Shown here piece after piece: positions 33,959 to 43,497 of a stretch of DNA of 64,000 bases. The position numbers were made by a program, and so were the translations under genes. The stretch spans positions 1-64,000 of the forward strand of contig JANSYP010000007.1 of NCBI GenBank assembly GCA_024742405.1. The letters are read 5' to 3'. Origin of the DNA: Paracoccaceae bacterium (GTDB lineage: Bacteria > Pseudomonadota > Alphaproteobacteria > Rhodobacterales > Rhodobacteraceae). Position 1 is the first letter of the stretch. Each line of letters begins with the position of its first letter. Under the pieces are notes generated by a model. That model saw nothing but the letters and a program-made list of their open reading frames with translations, was not told the origin of the DNA and searched no databases.

Positions 33959-34714
33959 GTGGAATGGCTCCTGTCTCCCATCGACGGAGCCCGCGCCCAT
34001 GAGGTCGGCTTTGCCGTCTCCTGGCATGCCCGTACCATGGTGCTGGGCTGGGGCGTGATTGCGCCGCTTGCCGTGATTCTCGCGCGGTTTTTCAAGATCC
34101 TGCCGGGTCAGGACTGGCCCCGTGCGCTCGACACGCAATTCTGGTGGCGCAGTCACTGGATCGGGCACTCCATGGTGCTGGGCCTGTCGATCTTCGGACT
34201 GGCGCTGGTCCTGCCGAGCCGCTGGTCCGAGATGAGCCTTCACAACTGGCTCGGGTACGGGGTGCTCGCAGGACTTGCGATGCAGGTGTTGCTCGGAGTG
34301 ATGCGCGGCAGCAAGGGTGGGCCCACCGCCCCCGCCCGTGACGGCAGCCTGAGGGGCGATCACTACGACATGACACGCTGGCGCCGTACCTTCGAGGCTC
34401 TACACAAATCCATCGGCTATGCGGTTCTCGCCCTGGCCGCGGTGACCATCCTGCTGGGGCTGTGGAAAGCGAACGCGCCGATCTGGATGTGGGGTGTCCT
34501 CGGACTCTGGTGGCCAATGCTGATTGCCGTCTTTGTGCTCTTGCAGAGGCGGGGCATGGCCGTCGATAGCTACCAGGCGATCTGGGGCGACGACCCGGAC
34601 CTGCCCGGCAACAGACTCCCCCTGCCGGGCTGGGGTGTGCGGCGGCCAGGCGACGAACTGAAAGGAGACCGTGATGTTCGGTATGATCGAGGGAACCGGA
34701 TACGAGATCATTGA
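33959..34714 (+). CDS. cytochrome b561-like membrane protein
   Basis: A 251-residue integral membrane protein starting with GTG. About five hydrophobic helices carry histidines at places suited to haem ligation: SWHART in helix 1, RSHWIGHSMVLG in helix 2, LHNWLGYGVLAG in helix 3 and ALHKSIGYAVLA in helix 4. This is the pattern of cytochrome b561 electron carriers. The C-terminal tail is hydrophilic and overlaps the start of the lactonase gene. It lies four bases behind a sugar permease gene, an unusual companion, and may pass electrons from a periplasmic sugar dehydrogenase to quinone; that is inference. Confidence 0.7.
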   Translation: MEWLLSPIDGARAHEVGFAVSWHARTMVLGWGVIAPLAVILARFFKILPGQDWPRALDTQFWWRSHWIGHSMVLGLSIFGLALVLPSRWSEMSLHNWLGYGVLAGLAMQVLLGVMRGSKGGPTAPARDGSLRGDHYDMTRWRRTFEALHKSIGYAVLALAAVTILLGLWKANAPIWMWGVLGLWWPMLIAVFVLLQRRGMAVDSYQAIWGDDPDLPGNRLPLPGWGVRRPGDELKGDRDVRYDRGNRIRDH

Positions 34715-35597
34715 CCCAAGTTTCGGCGATTGTCTGATCGGGCACGCCCGCGTCGAACGGCTCTGGACCGGCGCGCGCTGGTCGGAAGGACCGGCCTGGT
34801 TCGCCGCCGGGCGCTATCTCCTGTGGTCGGACATCCCGAACAACCGATTAATGCGTTTCGATGACACCGATGGGGTTGTCTCGGTATTTCGTCAGCCATC
34901 GAGCAATGCCAACGGAAACACGGTGGACCGGCAGGGACGGCTGGTGAGTTGCGAGCACCTGACCCGCCGCGTGACCCGGACCGAGCATGACGGTAGCATC
35001 ACCGTCATCGCCGACAGCTACCAGGGAAAGCGCCTAAACTCGCCCAACGATGTAGTGGTCAGATCCGACGACTCCGTCTGGTTCACCGATCCGTCCTACG
35101 GCATCATGATGGACTATGAGGGCGAGCGCGCCGAGAGCGAAATCGGCGCCTGCCATGTGTACCGGGTGGATCCCTCCGGTAAGATCCGGATCGTCGCCGA
35201 CGACTATATCAAACCCAACGGGCTCGCGTTTTCGGTCGATGAAAGCAGTCTTTACATTGCCGACACGGGCATCACGCACACGCCGGGAGGTCCGGCCCAT
35301 ATCCGTCGCCACGATGTTGGCCCCGACGGCTCGTTGAGCGGTGGCGAGGTCCTTGCCGAGTGCAGCAGCGGCGTCTTTGACGGGTTTCGTCTCGACCGCG
35401 ACGGTCGTATCTGGAGTTCGGCCGCGGACGGCGTTCACTGCCTGGCGCCGGACGGCACGCTGATCGGGAAGGTTCTGATCCCGGAACTGGTCGCTAATGT
35501 CTGTTTTGGCGGCCCTAAACTGAATCGCCTGTTCATCTGCGGAACCACGTCGTTGTATTCAGTTTTTCTCAATGTGAATGGCGTGTCGCCGGTCTGA
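34674..35597 (+). CDS. SMP-30/gluconolactonase family protein
   Basis: A 307-residue six-bladed beta-propeller lactonase. Metal-binding residues typical of the family are visible: EGP in GARWSEGPAW, LNSPNDVVVRSDDSVWFTDP (the Asn-Asp pair), and KPNGLAFSVDESSLYIADTG. It would open sugar lactones, produced by sugar dehydrogenases, to aldonic acids. The ATG at 34674 has AAAGGAGA just upstream; a GTG three bases earlier is equally possible. There is no obvious signal peptide. It is part of the CUT1 operon, which suggests that the imported or periplasmic sugar is oxidised to a lactone. Confidence 0.87.
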   Translation: MFGMIEGTGYEIIDPSFGDCLIGHARVERLWTGARWSEGPAWFAAGRYLLWSDIPNNRLMRFDDTDGVVSVFRQPSSNANGNTVDRQGRLVSCEHLTRRVTRTEHDGSITVIADSYQGKRLNSPNDVVVRSDDSVWFTDPSYGIMMDYEGERAESEIGACHVYRVDPSGKIRIVADDYIKPNGLAFSVDESSLYIADTGITHTPGGPAHIRRHDVGPDGSLSGGEVLAECSSGVFDGFRLDRDGRIWSSAADGVHCLAPDGTLIGKVLIPELVANVCFGGPKLNRLFICGTTSLYSVFLNVNGVSPV

Positions 35598-35618
35598 CCC
35601 GACTAAAAGGAGCTAGCT

Positions 35619-36044
35619 ATGCCACATCTGGGCTGCACGGTCGCAAGTCTCTCGCTCACCCATTCTGCCGTGCTCGAAATGCTGGGCGCGGCCGTCGCCA
35701 AAGCAGAGAAGATCGGCCAGCCGCAATGCATCGTGATCGTGGATGCAAGTGGCGAGGCTTTGGGTCAGATACGCATGACGGGTGCCAAATTCCTGAGCCT
35801 GAAGAGTGCGCGAACAAAAGCGCGCACCGCGGCATCGATCGGAGGGGAAACGACGACCATACCCGAACATGTCGGCGTGCTCATCGCCGAGGCGACGGGC
35901 GGCGCGGTCACACGCCTTGCTGGCGGGTTGCCCATTCTCGTCGACGGCCACCTCGTCGGAGGCATAGGTGTGGGCTCCGGCAGTCCGGAGCAGGATGTGG
36001 ACGTCGCGCGCGCCGCACTTTCTGTGCTCGAACGAGCGCAATGA
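35619..36044 (+). CDS. GlcG/HbpS family protein
   Basis: A 141-residue protein with the compact GlcG/HbpS fold: LGAAVAKAEKIGQPQCIVIV, DASGEALGQIRMTGAKFLSL with the family's Ser-Ala-rich helix SARTKARTAASIGG, and LPILVDGHLVGGIGVGSGSP. No signal peptide. The family is found in glycolate and other oxidation operons and in haem-binding sensors; its function is poorly known. It is the last gene of this operon, 21 bases behind the lactonase with an AAAAGGAGCTAG ribosome-binding site. Presence beside a b561-like protein makes a haem link conceivable but not shown. Confidence 0.85.
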   Translation: MPHLGCTVASLSLTHSAVLEMLGAAVAKAEKIGQPQCIVIVDASGEALGQIRMTGAKFLSLKSARTKARTAASIGGETTTIPEHVGVLIAEATGGAVTRLAGGLPILVDGHLVGGIGVGSGSPEQDVDVARAALSVLERAQ

Positions 36045-36443
36045 ACCACCATAGCGTCCCGTAGCCCGCCTTTGAGCATGAGATCTCGGTGTGCTTCGGG
36101 TTCGCAGGCGGGACGGCCGGGTGATCTCGGCGGGCGTATTCGACAGTTCCACGGGCAGGTAGCGCCTGCTTGACCGCTGCTTTCGAGGCTTGCGGCACGT
36201 CAAAGATCTTTCGCATTTTCTTTCACGTGACGACCGATCCTTGGGTTTGGTCCGAACGGCTGCGGGCGAGAGTCTCGTGCGAAACATGTCGGCGGCAGGG
36301 GCGTTATCGCCTGTCAGCCTCGCTTTCCGCGTCGACCGGTTGCTGATGTGGTTGTGGTTGAAGCAGCCTAAGGCCGATTTCTTTGTCGTATCTGAACATG
36401 ACATTCACTGTGTTCAGGACGCGAAAGTCTTTGCCGATGGGCC
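36045..36443. other. gap without a convincing gene
   Basis: A 399-base gap between the CUT1 operon and the glycosyltransferase gene. An ORF at 36190-36447 has no recognised motif and no good ribosome-binding site. Base composition falls toward AT near 36300-36440, fitting a promoter for the next gene, but I cannot point to firm hexamers. Confidence 0.5.
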
Positions 36444-39400
36444 ATGACCGCAAAACCTGCAGATACTCAGAGCCGATCCGGCATTTTTGCAACGGCACCT
36501 GCTCCGGCCATGCAAGAGTTTACGATTCTGGTGGTCACGGATAAGTCATTATTAACGGACGTGGAAGGTACGGCAATGCAGGCAGCTTCTGGATCAATTG
36601 AGGATCCTTCACGTCGGATCGTTTTTTTGACCGGGATGCAGTGCGGTGCCACGACCGCAGTTTCGAAAAGCCTTGCGCTTCTGAGCGCCGCGCGGCCCGT
36701 GCCCGCACTGACATCCGACGATGCCGAGCTGTCTCCGAAGCCCGACCCTGTGGTTTTGGCCAACGATACAGTGCTCGCTGCCCTGAAGCGGGATTGGCTT
36801 GATTTTCGGGCTTTGACTTTGCCGAAGGGTCAGCAAAGACAGGACGCGGTGAGCGACTATGTTCGGCTCCTGCAAAGAGAATTCGCGTCCGCGCCGCTGC
36901 TGATGGTCAATGATCCACGAGTGTCGCTGTTGATGCCGCTCTGGTTGGACGCGGCCCGGCAAGCGGAGGCGCGGCCGAGCTTCGTACTAATGCTGCCCGA
37001 CCCCGCCGCTTCGGCGTCTTCTATCATGGCGCGCGCTGGACTCAGCGCCGATGCTGCAGTGGCCTTGTGGTTGCGCTACACACTGGACGCCGAACGCAAC
37101 AGTCGCGGTAATTCCCGCACGATCCTTGTGGCAGAAAGGTTTCTGAAAGATCCGATTTCAACATTGGATCGGGCCGGAGCCGCTCTTGGCCTATCCCGAA
37201 CCATGCTGCCGGACACGACAACCCGGGACATGCAGGACATTGCTGACACCAGGTCGCTTTCGAGTTCCGTGCACCTTGATGCCCCTCTTCTCGACTTGGC
37301 CAAGGAAGTCCATGCTGTGCTGGCGCAGGGCGACGATCTCCCTGATGTTCCGGCCAAGCTCGACGATTTGCGTGTCGATTTCGACGCGGCGGTCCCCGCA
37401 ATGCACCCGAGGGCGGCGTCCGGGAAGTATGGAGGCGTTGTGCACAAAGCGCAGCAGTCTGGAGCATCCCGAGCGACGCAGGACGCGACGACGGACTCGG
37501 TTGCTAAGCTGCATCCGTACGCAAAGACGGATGCCGACGAGATCGACAGCATTAAAACGGATCTGGACGAGGCCACGACCATGGTCGCGGCACTTCTGGC
37601 CCAGAACCGCGAACTCACGGACCAGTTCGAGCGCGTCGCCGCGGACCTCGGGAGCGCCAAGGGAGATCTTGCACGCGCCCGGCGCCGTCCTTTGAAGACC
37701 CTGCGCGATTTCCTCCGGTTCAAGGCCCTAAGGGGGTTGTCCAAGGCAAGCCCGCCAATTCCCGCGCGTATGGCGCAGCGCTTCGGTCGCAGTGCCGCGA
37801 AACGGGACCCGAACCGGTCTTTGCTGCAGCCTCTAGAGAATCTCGCACCGGGTGTTGCGCCTGTGGTGATTCCGACGTCCGCGTCGGAGTATGCGACGCA
37901 TCACGCCGGGCGCGTCGCACGTAATCCGGACTGGTCTGACATTCTGGTCGTGAGCCACGACGCCAGCCGCACCGGGGCGCCGATCCTGGCCCTCAACCTG
38001 GTTCGAGTTCTGTCGCACCGCCACAATGTGACGACGCTGTGCTTGCGGGGGGGCGAGCTGTTAAAGGAGTTCCGCGAGCATTCCGTAGCTGTCTGGGAGG
38101 CGGGCAAGCCAACGGATGAGGGTCCCTTTTTTGTTCATGTTCTTGACGATGTCATAGCCGAGCAACCCTTTGCCTTTGCCGCCGTTAACTCCGTTGAGGC
38201 GCGGCATATGCTTCTTCCGTTGAGGGCGCGTGGGGTCCCCAGCGTTGCCTTGCTGCACGAATTCGCATCTTACACCTTGCCGAGATCCGCATATCCCAAT
38301 GCGATTTCCTGGGCCGATCAGACCGTGTTTTCGACAAGCCTCACTCTCGACAATGCTGTGGATACGCACCACCTGACGCGAACACCCACGATGCACATAC
38401 TTCCGCAGGGGAAATGCGAGGTCCCGACAGCGGCGCGTTCGCCCGCGGAACGCAAACTCGAACGCACAAGGCTGTCAGAGCTCTTCCGTCCGAATGGCGA
38501 GTCATCACGCCGGTTCATCGTGATCGGAGCCGGGTATGTGCAGATCCGCAAGGGTGTTGACCTCTTCATCGATACAGCGATGCGCGTGCTCAATGATCCG
38601 GCTGGCAAGAATGCGATCTTTGTCTGGATTGGTGCCGGATACGATCCGGAAAAGGACTTCGCCTATTCGGTCTATCTTCAGGATCAACTGCGCCGGGCGG
38701 GTCTGACAGAGCGCGTTCTGATCATCCCCGAAACGCCGGAGATCGAGGCAGTCTACAGCCTGGCCGATGCTCTCGTCCTGACCAGCAGGCTCGATCCCTT
38801 ACCGAATGTCGCCATCGACGCGATGTGTGCGGGGCTGCCTGTGCTGTGCTTCGATCGGACCACTGGAATCGCCGAGTCCCTGACCGATGCGGGTCTGCAG
38901 GACGCATGTGTTTCCGGCTATCTGGACACGACGGACTTGGCTGACAAGCTGATTACTCTTGCCTCATCTCCGCAAGCCCTGGACGAGGTTGCGGAGAAGG
39001 TTCGCACCTATGCCAAGGTTGCCTTCGATTTCGAAGCCTATGCCGCGCGGATCGAAAAACTGGCGGTCAGCGCCAATGACTTTCCGGCCATACTGAACGA
39101 AGACGCCGAGACGATACGAGCCTCGGGCAGGTTCAGGCCGGATTTCTGCCTCGAAGCGCAGTCACGGCAAGGACAATTGCTCGACGGCATCGGAACCTAC
39201 ATAAAACGGATCAGGTGCGGCGTGTATCCGCGTCGACCCGAACCGGGTTTTCACCCCTACATCTATGCGGAAAACCTCGCTGGAACACTGCGGCCCGGCG
39301 CAGATCCCTACGCCGAATATCTTCGGCGTGGCCGACCGGAAGGACCCTGGATGCTGCCGGTGATCGAGGGTGGGGGGGCGGCCTCTGCCGACATGAAACC

Positions 39401-40133
39401 CATTCCGGTTCGGGCGGCGCTGCACATTCATGCCTATTACACCGATCAGCTTGCGGATGTGGTCCAGCGCCTCGAAAAGAACGCCACACGTCCCGACCTC
39501 TTTGTCAGCGTCGCCGACGACGCTGGAGAGCGCGCCGCACGCAAGCATTTTTCGAGGTATTCCGGGACGGTTGCTTCAATCATGGTCGTGCCGAATGCAG
39601 GGCGCGATATCGGCCCCTTTCTGACCGGTTTCGGTCCGGATTTGACCCGCGACTACGATTTCGTGGGGCATGTCCATACAAAGAAAAGCACGCATCTCAA
39701 GAATGCAGATGTCACTGCGGATTGGGTGACCTTTGCTTACTCCGGCGTGCTTGGCGGCAAACGGGCCGGACCGATGATGGACCGTATCCTGGAGGCGATG
39801 GCACAGGATGACCGGATCGGCATTGCCTATCCCGATGATCCAAACATCATGGGCTGGACCGAGAATCTGCAGCCGGCGGAGAGTTTGGCTCAGTCGATGG
39901 CTGTCGGAGAACTTCCCAAGGTTTTTAACTTTCCAATCGGTACGATGTTTTGGATGCGCAGTGCTGCGCTTCAGCCCTTTGTCGATTTGGACCTGACATG
40001 GGCCGACTATCCCGCCGAACCGGCCCCGAACGATGGCACGATGTTGCATGCTCTGGAACGCTTGTTCGGCATCGTTCCACAGCTTCAGGGTTGGCAAACT
40101 GTCGTGACCAACATACCGAACACCACACGATAA
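36444..40133 (+). CDS. three-part polysaccharide glycosyltransferase (sulfotransferase-like, GT4, RgpF-like)
   Basis: A 1229-residue cytosolic protein. Residues about 50-290 look like a sulfotransferase fold, but the PAPS loop is weak: IVFLTGMQCGATTAVSKSL where the family has GMxRSGTT. A charged coiled-coil segment spans about 365-420. Residues about 495-870 form a GT-B glycosyltransferase of the GT4 type: DILVVSHDASRTGAPILALN, then GYVQIRKGVDLFIDTAM and the donor-site region ADALVLTSRLDPLPNVAIDA. Residues about 935-1228 match the rhamnan-synthesis RgpF domain: ALHIHAYYTDQLADVV, NAGRDIGPFL, VGHVHTKKS and NFPIGTMFWMR. It probably builds a surface polysaccharide. The start is uncertain (Met1 or Met23), with no strong ribosome-binding site. 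An epimerase gene follows. Confidence 0.82.
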   Translation: MTAKPADTQSRSGIFATAPAPAMQEFTILVVTDKSLLTDVEGTAMQAASGSIEDPSRRIVFLTGMQCGATTAVSKSLALLSAARPVPALTSDDAELSPKPDPVVLANDTVLAALKRDWLDFRALTLPKGQQRQDAVSDYVRLLQREFASAPLLMVNDPRVSLLMPLWLDAARQAEARPSFVLMLPDPAASASSIMARAGLSADAAVALWLRYTLDAERNSRGNSRTILVAERFLKDPISTLDRAGAALGLSRTMLPDTTTRDMQDIADTRSLSSSVHLDAPLLDLAKEVHAVLAQGDDLPDVPAKLDDLRVDFDAAVPAMHPRAASGKYGGVVHKAQQSGASRATQDATTDSVAKLHPYAKTDADEIDSIKTDLDEATTMVAALLAQNRELTDQFERVAADLGSAKGDLARARRRPLKTLRDFLRFKALRGLSKASPPIPARMAQRFGRSAAKRDPNRSLLQPLENLAPGVAPVVIPTSASEYATHHAGRVARNPDWSDILVVSHDASRTGAPILALNLVRVLSHRHNVTTLCLRGGELLKEFREHSVAVWEAGKPTDEGPFFVHVLDDVIAEQPFAFAAVNSVEARHMLLPLRARGVPSVALLHEFASYTLPRSAYPNAISWADQTVFSTSLTLDNAVDTHHLTRTPTMHILPQGKCEVPTAARSPAERKLERTRLSELFRPNGESSRRFIVIGAGYVQIRKGVDLFIDTAMRVLNDPAGKNAIFVWIGAGYDPEKDFAYSVYLQDQLRRAGLTERVLIIPETPEIEAVYSLADALVLTSRLDPLPNVAIDAMCAGLPVLCFDRTTGIAESLTDAGLQDACVSGYLDTTDLADKLITLASSPQALDEVAEKVRTYAKVAFDFEAYAARIEKLAVSANDFPAILNEDAETIRASGRFRPDFCLEAQSRQGQLLDGIGTYIKRIRCGVYPRRPEPGFHPYIYAENLAGTLRPGADPYAEYLRRGRPEGPWMLPVIEGGGAASADMKPIPVRAALHIHAYYTDQLADVVQRLEKNATRPDLFVSVADDAGERAARKHFSRYSGTVASIMVVPNAGRDIGPFLTGFGPDLTRDYDFVGHVHTKKSTHLKNADVTADWVTFAYSGVLGGKRAGPMMDRILEAMAQDDRIGIAYPDDPNIMGWTENLQPAESLAQSMAVGELPKVFNFPIGTMFWMRSAALQPFVDLDLTWADYPAEPAPNDGTMLHALERLFGIVPQLQGWQTVVTNIPNTTR

Positions 40134-40214
40134 TTTCAGCTCCCCGCGACGCGATCTCCGTGCAACCGGGCAGATGCGGGCAGCGAAAACGTGGCAGAGA
40201 GGCCGGGACGGACC

Positions 40215-41138
40215 ATGAAAATACTCGTAATCGGCGGATGCGGCTTTATCGGATCGCATATTGTCGACCGACTTCTCGCGCATGGCCACCGGGTCAGGGT
40301 CTTCGACCGGCAGCCTGAACGTTTTCGCGCCCCTGTCCCCGGCGTCGAATACCAGTTCGGGAATTTCGGCGACCGGATGGCACTGATCGACGCGCTGTCC
40401 GGGATCGACGGGGTGATGCATCTGGTCAGCACGACGTTCCCCGGAACCGCGGATCTGGACCCGAGAACCGACGTTCTCGACAATCTGGGGGGCACCCTGT
40501 CGTTGCTCGACGCCATGATCGGCATGGGGTTGTCGCGCATCCTGTTCCTGTCCTCTGGAGGGACGGTGTACGGCCCGCCCGATATCGTACCCGTCCCCGA
40601 AACGCATCCGCTGCGTCCGATCAATTCCTACGGTATCGTGAAGTCCGCCATAGAGCATTACCTCGATATGTATCGGCGGACGCGTGGCCTCTCACCGGTT
40701 TCGATCCGTGCGTCCAATCCCTACGGACCGCGCCAGGGACATTCGGGCGTGCAGGGTGTGATTTCGACTTTCTTGAACCGGATCCGGGCCGGCGAGCGGA
40801 TTGAAATCTGGGGCGATGGCAGCGTCGTGCGCGACTATCTCCATGTTGCCGATCTCGCCGAACTCAGCGTTCTGGCGATGCAAAGCGAAAAGACCGGTCC
40901 TTACAATGGGGGATCTGGGAAAGGCACCGCGCTCCACGAGATCGTGGATGCCATCGGCGCTGTCACCGGGCAGGATGTGGAGCCGCTCTACAAATCGGGC
41001 CGTGCCATCGATGTGCAGAAGTCCGTGCTCGACGTGTCCCGCGCCAAGTCCGACTTCGGGTGGGAGTGTGAAATCTCCCTGCATGACGGGATTGCCGCCA
41101 CCTATGAGTGGATGTGCCGTCAGGAAGAGTCCGACTAG
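40215..41138 (+). CDS. NAD-dependent sugar-nucleotide epimerase/dehydratase
   Basis: A 307-residue extended short-chain dehydrogenase. The cofactor motif is GGCGFIGSHIVDRL at residues 7-20, the catalytic Ser/Thr region is LFLSSGGTVYG, and the catalytic Tyr-Lys pair is in NSYGIVKSAIE. IRASNPYGPRQ and VRDYLHVADLA are substrate-side motifs of UDP-glucose 4-epimerase relatives. The start at 40215 gives the exact family N-terminus. It stands 81 bases behind the glycosyltransferase gene and probably supplies an activated sugar to it. Confidence 0.9.
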   Translation: MKILVIGGCGFIGSHIVDRLLAHGHRVRVFDRQPERFRAPVPGVEYQFGNFGDRMALIDALSGIDGVMHLVSTTFPGTADLDPRTDVLDNLGGTLSLLDAMIGMGLSRILFLSSGGTVYGPPDIVPVPETHPLRPINSYGIVKSAIEHYLDMYRRTRGLSPVSIRASNPYGPRQGHSGVQGVISTFLNRIRAGERIEIWGDGSVVRDYLHVADLAELSVLAMQSEKTGPYNGGSGKGTALHEIVDAIGAVTGQDVEPLYKSGRAIDVQKSVLDVSRAKSDFGWECEISLHDGIAATYEWMCRQEESD

Positions 41139-41273
41139 AGCCACCCGGCCCACGCAGTGAACAGCGCCGGTTTTCCCGCCGCCTGATAGCGCATTGCCAT
41201 CGGGTGGACGCGTGCGGGTGACGATGTGCAGTCCGCGTTTGGTCGGCCGCGTGTCTCCGATGGAGGCCGTGGG

Positions 41274-42182
41274 CTAGTCGAAAGCGCGTCCAAGCAAGGA
41301 CTTGGCCAGGTCCAGAAACTCGCGCACCACGGGAAGCGCGCCGCGAAAGGACGGGGTCAACGCGTTGATCTCGGTTTCCGCCATGCGCCAGTCGGTCAGA
41401 AGCTCGACGAGCGCACCGGTCGCAACGTCCCGTGTCGCAACGAAGCGCGGCACTTCGGCGATCCCAAGCGAGCTTCTTGCGGCTGTCAGAACCGGCAGCG
41501 GGTCGTTGCAGGCCATGCGAACCGGCGCCGTAACGGTCTCTTGGATCTGATCCTGAGAAAGCGTCACACTTCGCGGCTCAAGGCTGCCCGCAAAGATCAG
41601 CAAATCGTTGGCGCTCAGGTCGGACGGCTTTTCGATCGGGCGATGGCGCCGCACATAGTCCGGGCTGGCATAAAGCCCCGTTCGAGCGCTGGCGAGCCGT
41701 GTGACCGCGAGGCTCGAGTCCGGCAAGCGCCCGACCCGGATCGCGATATCGTAGCCTTCCTCGACCAGATCCACTCGCCGCCCCGTCAACTCTATGCGGA
41801 TGCGGACGTCCGGATGGGCCGTCAGGAACTCTGCTGCGATGTCGTCAACAATGGCTTGTCCCAGGACGATCGGGCAGGTCACGCGGAGCGTGCCGGCCGG
41901 GCGTTCCTGCAGTGCCTGCAGGGAGGCCGCGGCTGCCTCGCCTTGCTCCAGCATCAGTTTGGCATGTCGGTAGACCTGTCGGCCGGCCGGGGTCAGTGCC
42001 ACGCGTCGCGTCGTGCGATCAAAGAGCCGTACCTGCAGGTTTTCTTCAAGCATGGCAATCCGGCGACTGACCGTCGCTTGCGGTATCTTGGTCAGCTTCG
42101 CCGCCGCAGTGAACCCGCCGCTGTCAGACACCCGCACCACAAGGGCGAGGTCCGACAGGAGAGCGTCAATCAATCCATTCAT
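41274..42182 (-). CDS. LysR-family transcriptional regulator
   Basis: A 302-residue regulator. The N-terminal winged helix reads LALVVRVSDSGGFTAAAKLT, KIPQATVSRRIAMLEENLQV then RLFDRTTRRVALTPAG, the normal LysR pattern. The effector domain starts at PAGTLRVTCPIVLG. It is transcribed away from the isomerase and hydrolase genes at 42549 and 43498 and is likely to control them, as LysR proteins commonly act on the divergent neighbour. Confidence 0.92.
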   Translation of the reverse strand: MNGLIDALLSDLALVVRVSDSGGFTAAAKLTKIPQATVSRRIAMLEENLQVRLFDRTTRRVALTPAGRQVYRHAKLMLEQGEAAAASLQALQERPAGTLRVTCPIVLGQAIVDDIAAEFLTAHPDVRIRIELTGRRVDLVEEGYDIAIRVGRLPDSSLAVTRLASARTGLYASPDYVRRHRPIEKPSDLSANDLLIFAGSLEPRSVTLSQDQIQETVTAPVRMACNDPLPVLTAARSSLGIAEVPRFVATRDVATGALVELLTDWRMAETEINALTPSFRGALPVVREFLDLAKSLLGRAFD

Positions 42183-42548
42183 GGATAAATAATAGTCAAA
42201 ATGCCCAACTAATCAAATTCGGGCAAAGCCCTTAGCTCTCGGACAAGACAGGCAAGGGAGCCGAAGCGCGATGATCACTCTTCAAGCGGAACAGGATCTG
42301 CCCAAAGACGCCAGGCGCGTGGGTTGCTCCTGCGACCAGCGCGCCCTTGGCGGAAAAGATTTCGATCATCCGCATCTACGACTTAACCCAAACCGGTCGG
42401 GCAGGGCGCACCAGGGCCCAGTCCGGGCACGCGAATTCGCTCAAACCGCGCTTTGTCACGCAGTCGCCACAGAAAAGGCTATCCGGTTTCGCACCCACCT
42501 ATCGGATCGACGCTTGCGCGACTGCGTGGTCCGGCAGGAGCCACATCG
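42183..42548. other. control region between LysR gene and isomerase-like gene
   Basis: A 366-base gap. The first 60 bases are AT-rich, in contrast to the surroundings, and suit a divergent promoter and LysR binding. An ORF at 42271-42552 with ATG and a GGGAG stretch upstream would encode 93 residues of no recognised kind and overlap the next start; I do not call it. Confidence 0.45.
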
Positions 42549-43460
42549 ATGAACCGCAGACGCTTTCTTCAAACAACCAGCGCGGCCGCCGCGCTCGCCT
42601 TGATCCCGCCGGAGCCTCTCATGGCCAAGACCACGCCCCGCCGCGTTCTCTGGGCGGCCAATGTCCGCACGAAACCTTTGAACGATCGTCTGATTGCGGC
42701 GAACGAGGGCGGGTTCGACGCGATGTCGGTGTTCCCGATCGACTACAAGACCTGGCGCGCGGAGGGCATGAGTGCCGCACAGATCCGGAGCCGGTTCGCC
42801 GATGCCGGTGTCGACGCGGCCATCGTGGACCCCTTTGTCCAGTGGGTTCCGGATTTCGCCATTCCGGCCGGATATCCCTCGGAAAACATCGCCTTCATCG
42901 ACCATAGCGAGGCAGATGTGTTCGCCATGGCCGACGGGTTGGGCGCGTCGCAGATGAACATCGTGGAGGGGCTGGGGCAACAGTACGAACGCACCGCTCT
43001 GATCGATGCGCTCGGCGGGCTCACGGACCGCGCCGCAGTACGCGGGTTACGCTTGGGGCTGGAGCCGATGCCGATTTCATCCATCGCAACGCTCGCGCAA
43101 GGCTGGGACCTGGTCCAGGCCGTGGGGCGCGACAGCCTTGGTCTGACATTCGACACCTGGCATTTCTGGCGAGCCGATCCGGATCATGACCTTCTGCGCA
43201 CCATCCCAGGGAGCAGGATTTTCGACGTGCAGCTTGCCGATGCCACGACGGAACTGAAGGGGGATCTGCTGACCGACCTTCTGCGCCATCGCCTGCTTGC
43301 CGGCGACGGTGACTTCGACCTCGAAACCACGGTGTCGATCCTAAAGGAGATCGGCGCCTATCGCCAGGTCGGGCCCGAGCTCTTTTCGGACGCGATGGAT
43401 GCGCTGGACGCCAGCGAGGTGGGGCGTCGGACCGGCCGGAGCCTGACCGACTGGTCCTGA
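42549..43460 (+). CDS. Tat-exported TIM-barrel sugar isomerase/epimerase-like protein
   Basis: A 303-residue protein of the xylose-isomerase-like TIM barrel (AP endonuclease 2) family. The N-terminus MNRRRFLQTTSAAAALALIP is a twin-arginine signal. Metal- or substrate-binding residues suiting the fold are the glutamate in RLGLEPMPIS, the Asp and His in LTFDTWHFWR, the glutamine in FDVQLADA and the acidic end GDFDLETTV and GPELFSD. Hydroxypyruvate isomerase and other keto-sugar epimerases share this fold; the substrate is unknown. Export to the periplasm is less usual for such enzymes. The hydrolase gene follows after 37 bases. Confidence 0.8.
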   Translation: MNRRRFLQTTSAAAALALIPPEPLMAKTTPRRVLWAANVRTKPLNDRLIAANEGGFDAMSVFPIDYKTWRAEGMSAAQIRSRFADAGVDAAIVDPFVQWVPDFAIPAGYPSENIAFIDHSEADVFAMADGLGASQMNIVEGLGQQYERTALIDALGGLTDRAAVRGLRLGLEPMPISSIATLAQGWDLVQAVGRDSLGLTFDTWHFWRADPDHDLLRTIPGSRIFDVQLADATTELKGDLLTDLLRHRLLAGDGDFDLETTVSILKEIGAYRQVGPELFSDAMDALDASEVGRRTGRSLTDWS

Positions 43461-43497
43461 TCCCCAAGCAATGCAAATGTCACAAGGATCAAAGACA

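Noticed and set aside
36190-36447. 85-codon ORF before the glycosyltransferase gene
   Set aside because: No recognised motif, weak start context, and overlap with the next gene.
42271-42552. 93-codon ORF in the LysR/isomerase gap
   Set aside because: Has an ATG and a GGGAG stretch but its composition changes abruptly in the middle, it overlaps the Tat signal of the next gene and resembles nothing known to me.
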